From: Alphaproteobacteria bacterium
Lineage (GTDB): Bacteria; Pseudomonadota; Alphaproteobacteria; GCA-2731375
DNA length: 32,363 nt
Assembly: GCA_030747035.1 (NCBI GenBank)
Contig: JASLLM010000020.1
Span: forward strand, 1 to 32,363
Direction of reading: 5' to 3'
Numbering within the stretch: position 1 is the stretch's first letter; each line of letters opens with the position of its first letter. Shown here in pieces: positions 1 through 7,651 of this stretch. A model generated the notes under the pieces. The model saw nothing but the letters and a program-made list of their open reading frames with translations, was not told where the DNA came from and searched no databases. The position numbers and the translations under genes were made by a program.

Positions 1-885
1 GGGCCGGCGGATGTGCAGGAACCCAACGGCGTGATTGATATTCTGGCCTCGGACGAGGGCGAGGCCATAGAGCTGGCGAAGAGGTATTTGAGCTATTTTC
101 GCGGGCCCGCCGATAGCTTCGAGGCGCCGGACGTGGAAGCCCTGCGCGATATGATCCCGGACAACCCGCGCCGCGCCTACAACGTGCGCAAGGTCATCGA
201 GGGCATCGCGGATGTGGACTCAGTCCTGGAGCTGCGGGCGAAATTCGGCCGTGCCATCGTCACCTCGTTGGTCCGCATCGAGGGCCGGCCGGTGGGGGTG
301 ATCGCCAATCAGCCGATGTTCCTGGCTGGCGCCATCGACAGCCCGGCCTCGGACAAGGCCTCGCGCTTTATCCAGCTTTGCGACGCCCACGATATTCCCA
401 TGCTGTTCCTGTGCGACACCCCCGGTCTGATGGTTGGGCCGGAAGTGGAAAAGACCGCCCTGGTCCGCCATTCGGGCCGCTTGCTGCTCAATCTGTCCCA
501 GGCCACGGTGCCCTTCATGACGGTGATCCTGCGCAAGGCCTATGGTCTGGGCGGCTATGTCATGGGCGCGCGAGGGTTGGACCCGGCATTGTGCGTCGGC
601 TGGCCGACGGCGGAATTCGGCGGCATGGGACTGGAAGGCGCGGTCAACATCACCCACGGCGCCGAACTGGCGGCGGCCAAGGACGAGGCGGAACGGGCCG
701 AGATCCATGCCCGTGCCACGGCGGACTTGAAGCGCATGAACACAGGGGTGGAGATCGCCGCCAAGTTCGAGATCGATGACATCATCGACCCGGCGGAGAC
801 CCGGCATTTCCTGGGCCAGACCCTGAAGGCCATGCCCGCGCCCGCCGCGCGCAGCCAGCGCAAACGGGCCATTGATGCCTGGTGA
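1..885 (+). CDS. acyl-CoA carboxylase carboxyltransferase subunit, C-terminal part (5' end outside window)
   Basis: The frame is open from base 1 and ends at TGA 883-885, so about 294 C-terminal residues are visible and the true start lies upstream. The family moves CO2 from carboxybiotin to an acyl-CoA such as propionyl- or methylcrotonyl-CoA in the cytoplasm. Visible hallmarks are the CDTPG stretch followed by MVGPEVEKTA, the RKAYGLGGYVMGAR loop that forms an oxyanion hole in the family, and a FGGMGLEGAV segment followed by an FEIDDIIDPAETR tail. The loop is the 'GYGLG' version, seen in less well characterised MmdA/PccB-like proteins, rather than the classical AYGGAY form, so the substrate cannot be assigned. 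No biotin carboxylase gene is visible; it may lie upstream. A 194-base gap separates it from the next operon. Confidence 0.88.
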   Translation, partial: GPADVQEPNGVIDILASDEGEAIELAKRYLSYFRGPADSFEAPDVEALRDMIPDNPRRAYNVRKVIEGIADVDSVLELRAKFGRAIVTSLVRIEGRPVGVIANQPMFLAGAIDSPASDKASRFIQLCDAHDIPMLFLCDTPGLMVGPEVEKTALVRHSGRLLLNLSQATVPFMTVILRKAYGLGGYVMGARGLDPALCVGWPTAEFGGMGLEGAVNITHGAELAAAKDEAERAEIHARATADLKRMNTGVEIAAKFEIDDIIDPAETRHFLGQTLKAMPAPAARSQRKRAIDAW

Positions 886-938
886 CAGGCGGCGATACGA
901 TATCTTGAGATTGGCTTGATGCGGGCGGGTGGTAGCCG

Positions 939-987
939 TCCACGGCATCATGGGCGGAAATGCCATCCTGTGAACGGCAGCCGTGGA
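939..987. repeat. 8-bp inverted repeat upstream of the oxidoreductase operon
   Basis: TCCACGGC at 939-946 is the exact reverse complement of GCCGTGGA at 980-987, separated by 33 bases. It lies between the carboxyltransferase stop and the four-gene oxidoreductase operon. It could be an operator-like site, a leader hairpin or chance. There is no T-run after it, so it is not a standard terminator. A TTGACC that could be a -35 element lies at 1006-1011, but no good -10 box follows at the right spacing. Confidence 0.25.
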
Positions 988-1079
988 TTCCCATGGATCG
1001 GCTCTTTGACCTGGATCAACGCACTCCGCCTTATGCCTGTTAGCCTTTAGCCGCACTCCGTTGATGGAGGAAGATGCGG

Positions 1080-1667
1080 ATGTTCCAAATTCGTATACAC
1101 GGCCGCGGCGGTCAGGGCGTTGTTACGGCGGCGGAATTATTGTCCATGGCCGCTTTCGAGGAAGGCAGGCACGCCCAGGCTTTTCCGAGCTTCGGCTCGG
1201 AGCGCATGGGCGCGCCCGTGGTTTCATTCTGCCGCCTTGATGACAGGGAAATCCGGCTGCGCGAACCGGTCCAGGAGCCGGATGCCCTGATTATCCAGGA
1301 TCCGACGCTGCTGCAGTCCGTCGATGTCTTCAGCGGACTAAGCCCGGCCGGCTACATTCTGATTAATTCGCGGCGCAGCTACGAGGAATTAGGCATTGCC
1401 GAGTTCGTCGCCAAGTTTCCCGCCCATCATGTCTGCAATCTGGGCGCTACCGAACTGGCCTTGCAATACGTTGGCCGGCCGTTGCCAAACGCCGCCCTGT
1501 TGGGCGGGTTCGCCGCCATTTCAGGTGAAATGCACATCGAATCCGTGACCGGGGCGATCATGGAAAAATTTCCCGGCGCGGTCGGTGAAGCCAACGCAAC
1601 GGCGGCACGGCAAGCATTTTCAGAGGTTGCACAACACCAGCCGGAGGAGAGGACCGCCGCATGCTGA
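1080..1667 (+). CDS. 2-oxoacid:acceptor oxidoreductase, gamma subunit
   Basis: This is the small gamma subunit (about 195 residues) of the pyruvate/2-ketoisovalerate:ferredoxin oxidoreductase family, which oxidatively decarboxylates 2-oxoacids to acyl-CoA. The N-terminus has the family-typical IRIHGRGGQGVV segment (GRGGQG at residues 8-13), followed by a QAFPSFGSERMGAPV stretch typical of the domain. I chose ATG 1080 because GGAGG at 1066-1070 is nine bases away; the in-frame ATG at 1074 leaves only three. The stop overlaps the alpha-subunit start by seven bases, indicating translational coupling. Length and order also fit phenylglyoxylate dehydrogenase-type enzymes of aromatic degraders, so the substrate stays open. 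Confidence 0.9.
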   Translation: MFQIRIHGRGGQGVVTAAELLSMAAFEEGRHAQAFPSFGSERMGAPVVSFCRLDDREIRLREPVQEPDALIIQDPTLLQSVDVFSGLSPAGYILINSRRSYEELGIAEFVAKFPAHHVCNLGATELALQYVGRPLPNAALLGGFAAISGEMHIESVTGAIMEKFPGAVGEANATAARQAFSEVAQHQPEERTAAC

Positions 1668-2917
1668 AACAGTTGGAAGGCTCGCAGGCCGTTGCCGAAG
1701 CCGTGGCTTTCTGCCGCCCGGAAGTGGTCTGTGCCTATCCGATCACGCCGCAGACCCATATCGTTGAAGGCGTCGGCGCACTGGTCAAGGCCGGCACCCT
1801 GGAGAACTGCGAATACATCAACGTGGAAAGCGAGTTCGCCGCTTTGAGTGTGGCAATCGGCGCCTCGGCCGCCGGTGCGCGCGCCTATACCGCCACCGCC
1901 AGCCAGGGACTGCTGTTCATGGCCGAGGCTGTCTACAACGCGGCCGGACTGGGCCTGCCCATCGTTATGACCATCGGCAACCGGGCCATCGGTGCGCCGA
2001 TCAATATATGGAACGACCATACCGATTCCATGTCGATGAAGGATTCGGGCTGGATTCAACTGTTCGCGGAGAACAATCAGGAAGCCGTCGACCTGCACAT
2101 CCAGGCCTTTCGTCTGGCCGAGGAGTTGAGCTGTCCGGTGATGGTCTGCATGGACGGGTTCATCCTTACCCACGCCTACGAACGTATCGACGTGCCGGCC
2201 CAGGAAGAGGTCGATGCATTCCTGCCGCCGTTCGAGCCCGTACAGGTGCTGGATCCCGTCGAGCCCTACTCCATCGGCGCCATGGTCGGGCCGGATGCCT
2301 TCACTGAAGTGCGCTATTTGGCACATGACAAGCAATTGCAGGCGTTGCGCCTAATCCCGGAAATTGCCGAAGTGTTCAAGGACGTATTCGGGCGCGAGAG
2401 CGGCGGCCTGCTGCACCCGTATCGTACCGAAGACGCCGAAACCGTGGTTATCGCGCTCGGCTCGGTCAACGGAACGATCAAGGAAGTGATCGACCAAATG
2501 CGGGACGACGGCGCCGCCATTGGCTCGCTTAGCATCTGTTCCTTCCGGCCATTCCCCTATCAGGCAATAGCTGCCGCGCTGGCTGGCGCGAAACGCGTCG
2601 TGGTAATCGAAAAGAGTTTGGCGCCCGGCCATGGCGGCATGGTTGCCTCCGACGTCCGCATGGCACTCGGCCAGAAAGACATACCCGTATACACCGCGAT
2701 CGCAGGCCTCGGCGGCCGGCCGATCACCGCGGCATCATTGATGGAAGTGTTCACGGCGGCGGCCGAGGACCGGCTGCCGGACATGCAGTTCCTGGATCTC
2801 GACTACGCCGCCGTTGAGCATGAAATCGCGCGGGCCCGGGCAACCCGAAGATCCGGCCCGACCGCCGAAAACGTTTTGCGCCAGCTTTCGCCACGGCATC
2901 CGGCAGCGAAAATCTAA
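1661..2917 (+). CDS. 2-oxoacid:acceptor oxidoreductase, alpha subunit
   Basis: The 418-residue protein matches the alpha subunit (pyrimidine-binding domain I plus domain II) of thiamine-diphosphate 2-oxoacid:ferredoxin oxidoreductases. Seen directly are YPITPQT at about residues 26-32, VESEFAAL with the Glu expected to contact the TPP aminopyrimidine, and the TATASQGL loop. The later half carries VVIEKS and PGHGG-type segments of the transketolase C-terminal-like domain. Its start overlaps the gamma gene by seven bases, and the beta gene begins 11 bases after its stop. The subunit shapes the substrate pocket, but residues alone do not tell pyruvate, 2-oxoglutarate or an aryl-glyoxylate apart. 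Confidence 0.92.
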   Translation: MLKQLEGSQAVAEAVAFCRPEVVCAYPITPQTHIVEGVGALVKAGTLENCEYINVESEFAALSVAIGASAAGARAYTATASQGLLFMAEAVYNAAGLGLPIVMTIGNRAIGAPINIWNDHTDSMSMKDSGWIQLFAENNQEAVDLHIQAFRLAEELSCPVMVCMDGFILTHAYERIDVPAQEEVDAFLPPFEPVQVLDPVEPYSIGAMVGPDAFTEVRYLAHDKQLQALRLIPEIAEVFKDVFGRESGGLLHPYRTEDAETVVIALGSVNGTIKEVIDQMRDDGAAIGSLSICSFRPFPYQAIAAALAGAKRVVVIEKSLAPGHGGMVASDVRMALGQKDIPVYTAIAGLGGRPITAASLMEVFTAAAEDRLPDMQFLDLDYAAVEHEIARARATRRSGPTAENVLRQLSPRHPAAKI

Positions 2918-2928
2918 GAGAGGCGAGC

Positions 2929-3966
2929 ATGACCGAACCCACCACGCGGCAACGGATAAGATTCTACCAGACCGGCACCCATACCGTCGGCAACCGCCTG
3001 CTCGACGAGACCAAGCGCACCGTGCAGGCGAGCATGGCGCGCGCCAACGCCATCACTTCCGGACACCGCGCCTGCCAAGGCTGCGGCGAAGCGCTGGGCG
3101 CCCGCTATGCCCTGGACTCGGTCATGCGCGCCACCGACGGGCAGATGGTCGCCATCAACGCGACGGGCTGCCTGGAGGTTTTCACCACGCCCTATCCGGA
3201 AACATCATGGCAGATCCCCTGGCTGCATTCGTTGTTTGGCAATGCTCCGGCCGTGGCGACGGGCGTGGCCGCGGCCTTGCGCGTCAAGGGCAGGGACGGC
3301 GTGCGGGTGATCGCCCAGGGCGGCGACGGCGGCACCACGGATATTGGCTTTGGCTGCCTGTCGGGGATGTTCGAACGTAACGACGACGTTCTTTATATCT
3401 GCTACGACAACGAGGGCTATATGAACACCGGCGTGCAGCGCTCCAGTGCGACGCCGCCGACGGCCCGCACGGCAACGACGCCGGCACTTGGTGAGCAGCC
3501 TGGTAATGTTTTCGGCACCGGCAAGAACCTGCCGTTGATCGCCATGGCCCACAACATTCCATACGTGGCGACCGCCAGCGTCGCCGATCTGCACGATCTG
3601 GAAGCCAAGGTAAGCAAAGCCATGAGTTTTCGGGGCGCGCGCTATATTCACATCATGGTGCCTTGCCCATTGGGCTGGGGCTCGGCCGCGGACGCCACCA
3701 TCAGGATTGCCAGGATGGCGGTCGAATCCGGGTTTTTCCCGCTGTTTGAGGCGGAATATGGCGAGATCACCGCCTCCAACAAGATCCGCCGCCGGGTGCC
3801 GGTTAGCGAATATCTAAAATTGCAGAGGCGCTTTGCGCATTTGTTCAAGAAAGGCCCGGACGGCGAAGAAGATACCGAGGGCCTGGACCGTCTGCAAAAA
3901 ATGGCCGACGCCAACATCGCGCGCTTCAACCTGCTCGACGACGGCATAGCGCAAGGAACCTCTTGA
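2929..3966 (+). CDS. 2-oxoacid:acceptor oxidoreductase, beta subunit (TPP and [4Fe-4S] binding)
   Basis: This 345-residue subunit carries the thiamine diphosphate and one iron-sulfur cluster. Candidate cluster ligands are C49 and C52 (CQGC), C81 (ATGC) and C246 (VPCPLGWG), the usual pattern of the family. The TPP/Mg site is visible as GGDGGTTDIGFG near residue 131 and YDNEGYMNTG further on. A GAGAGGCGAGC sequence just upstream of ATG 2929 is a fair ribosome binding site. The stop codon TGA 3964-3966 shares one base with the next ATG at 3966, so the reductase subunit is translationally coupled. It is the catalytic partner of the alpha and gamma subunits in the same operon. Confidence 0.92.
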   Translation: MTEPTTRQRIRFYQTGTHTVGNRLLDETKRTVQASMARANAITSGHRACQGCGEALGARYALDSVMRATDGQMVAINATGCLEVFTTPYPETSWQIPWLHSLFGNAPAVATGVAAALRVKGRDGVRVIAQGGDGGTTDIGFGCLSGMFERNDDVLYICYDNEGYMNTGVQRSSATPPTARTATTPALGEQPGNVFGTGKNLPLIAMAHNIPYVATASVADLHDLEAKVSKAMSFRGARYIHIMVPCPLGWGSAADATIRIARMAVESGFFPLFEAEYGEITASNKIRRRVPVSEYLKLQRRFAHLFKKGPDGEEDTEGLDRLQKMADANIARFNLLDDGIAQGTS

Positions 3967-5603
3967 TGGACCAGCCGCTACCTTTTGCCGTCACCCTTGA
4001 TCCCGGTTCCTCTCTTGCCAACCAAACCGGCACCTGGCGAACCGAACGTCCCCGCTATCTTGATCGCCTGCCGCCGTGCAATGACGCCTGCCCGGCCGGT
4101 GAGAATATCCAGCAGTGGTTGTACCACGCCGAGGAAGGGGACTATTTCACCGCATGGCAGAAACTGATGGAAGACAATCCGTTGCCTGGGGTCATGGGGC
4201 GCGTTTGTTATCATCCATGCGAGGACGCCTGCAACCGCGCCCAATTGGACGAAGCCGTCGGCATTCATGCCGTTGAGCGCTTCCTCGGCAGGCAGGCCTG
4301 GAAAAATGGTTGGACGCCGGCCTTCGCCGCCGAGCCGTCAGGCAAGCGGGTGCTGGTGGTCGGTGCCGGTCCGAGCGGCCTTGCCGCCGCCTATCATCTG
4401 ACACGCCTGGGTCACGCGGTAACAATCCGCGAAGCCGGTCCCATGGCTGGCGGCATGATGCGGTTCGGCATTCCGAAATACCGGTTGCCGCGTGAGGTGC
4501 TCGATTACGAGATCCAGCGCATTCTGGACATGGGCGTGACGCTGGAACTGAACAGCAAGGTTGAGGATATCGAAGCGGCCTTCCGCAACGAGGGTTTCGA
4601 CGCTATATTCGTCGCGGTCGGGGCGCACCTGGCCAAACGGATCGATATTCCTGCCAACGCCGCCGCCGGGATACTTGATGCGGTTTCGCTGCTGCGCGAT
4701 ATGGAGACCGGTGCCGAGCCGCCGCAACTGGGCCGCCGGGTCATTGTCTACGGGGGCGGCAATACGGCCATGGATGTGGCGCGCACCGCCAAGCGCCTGG
4801 GCGTCGACGAGCCGATGATCGTATACCGGCGTTCGCGCGAGGAAATGCCGGCGCACGATTTCGAGGCCGCCGAGGCCGAGGAAGAAGGCGTGATGATCCA
4901 TTGGCTTCGGACTATCAAGCAGATCGACGCCACCACCTTCACGGTGGAAAAGATGGAAATCGACGCGTCCGGCCGGCCGCAACCGACCGGTGCGTTCGAG
5001 ACCCTTGAGGCGGATACACTGATTCTGGCGCTGGGCCAGGACGCCGATACGGCCTTTCTGGAGCGGGTTGAGGGTGTCGAGTTGGCCGGGGACGGCACCG
5101 TCTCGGTAAATGGACAGATGATGACGGGCCGCGAAGGCTTGTTCGCCGGCGGCGACATGGTGCCCTCGGAACGCACGGTGACGGTCGCCGTCGGCCACGG
5201 CAAGAAAGCGGCACGGCATATCGATGCCTGGCTCCGGGGCGAGAGCTACGAAAAACCGGAGAAACATGAGATCGCCGCATTCGATCGCCTCAACACCTGG
5301 TATTACGACGATGCGCCGCAAACGGTGCAACCGGCGCTCGATCTGGTTAGGCGGCAATCCGGATTTGAGGAAGTGCAGCGCGGTTTGACGGACGATAACG
5401 CGTTGTTTGAAGCCCGCCGTTGCCTCAGTTGCGGCAATTGTTTCGAGTGCGACAATTGCTATGGCATCTGCCCCGACAATGCCGTCGAGAAGCTGGGACC
5501 GGGTAACGGGTTTGAGTTCAAGTATGACTACTGCAAGGGCTGCGGCATGTGCGCCGCCGAATGCCCCTCGGGCGCCATCAAGATGGAGCCGGAAGACATC
5601 TGA
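3966..5603 (+). CDS. GltD-like FAD/NAD(P) oxidoreductase fused to a 2x[4Fe-4S] ferredoxin domain
   Basis: This 545-residue protein should connect the thiamine enzyme to NAD(P)H. The N-terminal iron-sulfur region has C38, C42, C81, C85 and C89 in the pattern of glutamate synthase small subunits (CNDACPAG, then CYHPCEDAC). An FAD Rossmann fold follows (VVGAGPSGLAAAYH near residue 130), then a nucleotide-binding fold (VYGGGNTAMDVA near 260). From about residue 486 a ferredoxin-like tail carries two Cys-rich motifs, CLSCGNCFECDNCYGICP and CKGCGMCAAECP. That tail replaces the separate delta/PorD subunit of other systems. Start ATG 3966 is preferred over the TTG at 3963; AAGGAA at 3954-3959 is the ribosome binding site. 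The fusion implies direct NAD(P)+ reduction, or NAD(P)H-driven reverse electron flow. Confidence 0.9.
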   Translation: MDQPLPFAVTLDPGSSLANQTGTWRTERPRYLDRLPPCNDACPAGENIQQWLYHAEEGDYFTAWQKLMEDNPLPGVMGRVCYHPCEDACNRAQLDEAVGIHAVERFLGRQAWKNGWTPAFAAEPSGKRVLVVGAGPSGLAAAYHLTRLGHAVTIREAGPMAGGMMRFGIPKYRLPREVLDYEIQRILDMGVTLELNSKVEDIEAAFRNEGFDAIFVAVGAHLAKRIDIPANAAAGILDAVSLLRDMETGAEPPQLGRRVIVYGGGNTAMDVARTAKRLGVDEPMIVYRRSREEMPAHDFEAAEAEEEGVMIHWLRTIKQIDATTFTVEKMEIDASGRPQPTGAFETLEADTLILALGQDADTAFLERVEGVELAGDGTVSVNGQMMTGREGLFAGGDMVPSERTVTVAVGHGKKAARHIDAWLRGESYEKPEKHEIAAFDRLNTWYYDDAPQTVQPALDLVRRQSGFEEVQRGLTDDNALFEARRCLSCGNCFECDNCYGICPDNAVEKLGPGNGFEFKYDYCKGCGMCAAECPSGAIKMEPEDI

Positions 5604-6143
5604 TCGGCGCCTCGAGCCTGATGCCCGAAATCACCTGATAATACGCTTGAGTTTGGGGCCGGCGCGTCCCCGCCCGCATGGGTCCTCGGGCAGATAATTG
5701 ATCCTGCACCACCGCGCAGATGCCGCAAACGGACATTGCTGCCGAGCGGTAGAAGACGGGAAGAATTCATTCTTCCTTAACTATGTTTACCTATCAAGAT
5801 TGTGAATATTTAATACGGCATGCGTGGAAGACGAGTACAAAGAATTTCTCGATGGACAAGAAATGCGAAAACATTCCATCCAATCCAGGCAGCCCAATTA
5901 TTGGCAGACACCTAATTGGTTATTTGCCGGCTCTGATTGCGGCAAGCGTCATCTTTCTGGCCGGGTACTATCGGGTTCCATGCTGTGCAAGGGATTAGAA
6001 AGCGGTTCGACAGCGAAACGCGGTTTGCCGTGGGGGGCAGCCTGAATATGGTTCGCGCCCGCCTGGAAGGAAATATTCACACGATGAATGGCACCGCGCC
6101 ATTTGCTTTGGCGTCTTTCTCGGGCGATGGTAAGTCCGTGTAG
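5604..6143. other. 540-base stretch without an intact gene
   Basis: No complete gene can be supported between the oxidoreductase operon and the pentapeptide-repeat gene. The first 160 bases are GC-rich, with a weak inverted repeat (TGCCCGA near 5621, TCGGGCA near 5688) and no T-run. Bases from about 5760 to 5960 are more AT-rich and could hold promoter sequence. The second half contains overlapping short open frames, described separately as a possible broken gene. TGTGAATAT near 5803 resembles a DnaA box with one mismatch, but it is isolated. Confidence 0.5.
5852..6143 (+). pseudogene. possible frameshifted remnant of a membrane-anchored sensor protein
   Basis: Two frames seem to continue one protein. 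The frame starting at ATG 5852 encodes a short polar N-terminus and a hydrophobic segment (GYLPALIAASVIFLAGYY) that could cross the membrane. It stops at TAG 5996-5998. Just before that, the frame of 5937-6143 takes over with KRFDSETRFAVGGSLNMV and RARLEGNIHTMNG, which resembles the start of a periplasmic sensing domain such as CHASE, and ends at TAG 6141-6143. Third-position GC in that last part is roughly 60-65%, compatible with coding. One indel would join the parts. This reading is an inference; noncoding sequence is the alternative. Confidence 0.22.
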
Positions 6144-7466
6144 ATGGAAAAACTTGAACATATCACCGACGCCGAATTGCGGGCGATATGCGAGGCGCAC
6201 GCCGAATTTCTGCGCGATGGGAATAGCGGCAAGAGCGCCGTGCTGGTCCGTCATGACCTGAGCGGCATGGATTTATCGAATCTTGATTTTTCCGGAGCCG
6301 ACTTTGCCGAGAGCAAGTTTCAATTTAGCATTCTCAGCCGTTCGGTTTTTTGCCGCGCCAATTTGATCTGCGCTGATTTTTCCGCGGCGGATCTTTCAAA
6401 CACGGATCTGAGTGATACGGATTTGCGCGGCGCGCGGTTTCGCGGCACCGACCTCAGCAACGCCAATTTTGCCGGTGCCAACCTGGGCGATATCACTTTG
6501 GCGCGTTATTCGGAGAGCGGCGATTCTTCCGACGCCAAGTTTGAGCGCCACGTTGCCGAGATCGTCGCGGCGAACGCGCGCGGGGCAAATTTTTCCGAAG
6601 CGCGGATGCAACATAGTCTGACCATAAACAACGATTTTACCGACGCCGTACTCAGATATTCAGATCTTGAGCAAGCTGATTTCAGGAAATCAATTCTGAC
6701 CGGGGCCGATCTCACCGGCGCCAACCTAACGCAGGCAAGCCTGGTGGAGGTTGATCTAAGAGGGGTGGATCTCAGCGGGGCTCAAATTGCCGGCGCTGAC
6801 TTTTCCGAAAGCGTGCTGGACGGTGCCGTAATTGACCCGGACGCGCTTGAAGCACCGGAATTGCAATCCGCCAAATTGCCCCAGCGCGCGGCGGCAAAAC
6901 CCGAGAATCTTGATGCCATCGTTGCCGCCAACGAACGCTGGGTCAAGAGCAGCGGCGCGGACGGCGTGCAGGCTGATTTCTCTTCCATGGACTTGCGGGA
7001 CCGCAACTTGTCCGGGGTCAATCTCGCCGTGGCGATATTTTCTTATGGCTTGTTGAGCGGTGTGGATTTTTCCTCGACGCTGCTGCTACGCGCTGATTTC
7101 GCTTTCGCCGATTTGCGGCGGGCCAATCTCAATGGCGCCGATCTCAGGGGCGCGCATCTAAATCACGCCAACCTCGACGGGGCTGATTTGCGAAATGCCG
7201 ACCTGAGCGGTATCCCGTTGCAGGAGCGTCATGGTCATCAATCCTTGACGAGATTGAGGTCGGCCCGTCTTCGCACCGCCGACCTGCGCTCGGCCAATCT
7301 CTCGGGCGCGGATTTGGAACGTTCGGACCTGCAAGGTGCTGATCTAAGAAACGCTGATTTGCGCGGCGCCAAACTGGCCAATGCCAATCTGCGAGATGTT
7401 GTTCTGGAGGGCGCGCGCCTGGCGGGCGCCGATCTTGGCCGGGCGAAGAACCTCGAAATGGCTTAA
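6144..7466 (+). CDS. two-lobed pentapeptide-repeat protein
   Basis: The 440-residue protein is built mainly of A(D/N)LXX five-residue repeats, which in known structures fold into a right-handed quadrilateral beta helix. There are two blocks, each preceded by a short helical segment: ITDAELRAICEAHAEFL at the N-terminus and LDAIVAANERWV near residue 255. This suggests internal duplication of a whole module. No signal peptide, transmembrane segment or catalytic domain is seen, so it is probably cytoplasmic and works by binding. Family members include gyrase-protecting DNA mimics and many proteins of unknown role; nothing here selects among these. ATG 6144 directly follows an in-frame TAG and lacks a clear ribosome binding site, so the start is less certain than the body. 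Confidence 0.85.
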   Translation: MEKLEHITDAELRAICEAHAEFLRDGNSGKSAVLVRHDLSGMDLSNLDFSGADFAESKFQFSILSRSVFCRANLICADFSAADLSNTDLSDTDLRGARFRGTDLSNANFAGANLGDITLARYSESGDSSDAKFERHVAEIVAANARGANFSEARMQHSLTINNDFTDAVLRYSDLEQADFRKSILTGADLTGANLTQASLVEVDLRGVDLSGAQIAGADFSESVLDGAVIDPDALEAPELQSAKLPQRAAAKPENLDAIVAANERWVKSSGADGVQADFSSMDLRDRNLSGVNLAVAIFSYGLLSGVDFSSTLLLRADFAFADLRRANLNGADLRGAHLNHANLDGADLRNADLSGIPLQERHGHQSLTRLRSARLRTADLRSANLSGADLERSDLQGADLRNADLRGAKLANANLRDVVLEGARLAGADLGRAKNLEMA

Positions 7467-7651
7467 GCGCGAAAATTGGTTCAAGGACGGCGGTACCGCG
7501 CGCGAGCCGCGGCGGTGGAAGCATCGGATTTTGGAGAAGAAAGGCCCGAATAATGGCCTCCGGTACCGGCCTGATGGGCGATACTTGCGCCATCTGGGGA
7601 CTTTGACTACCGTGCTTTTCTGTATCTGTCCCTTCGCCGAACGGAAATCAC

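Noticed and set aside
4338-5357. 339-codon minus-strand open frame inside the GltD-like gene
   Set aside because: No recognisable domain and His/Arg/Gly-rich composition of an antisense shadow; the plus strand has full FAD and NAD(P) motifs.
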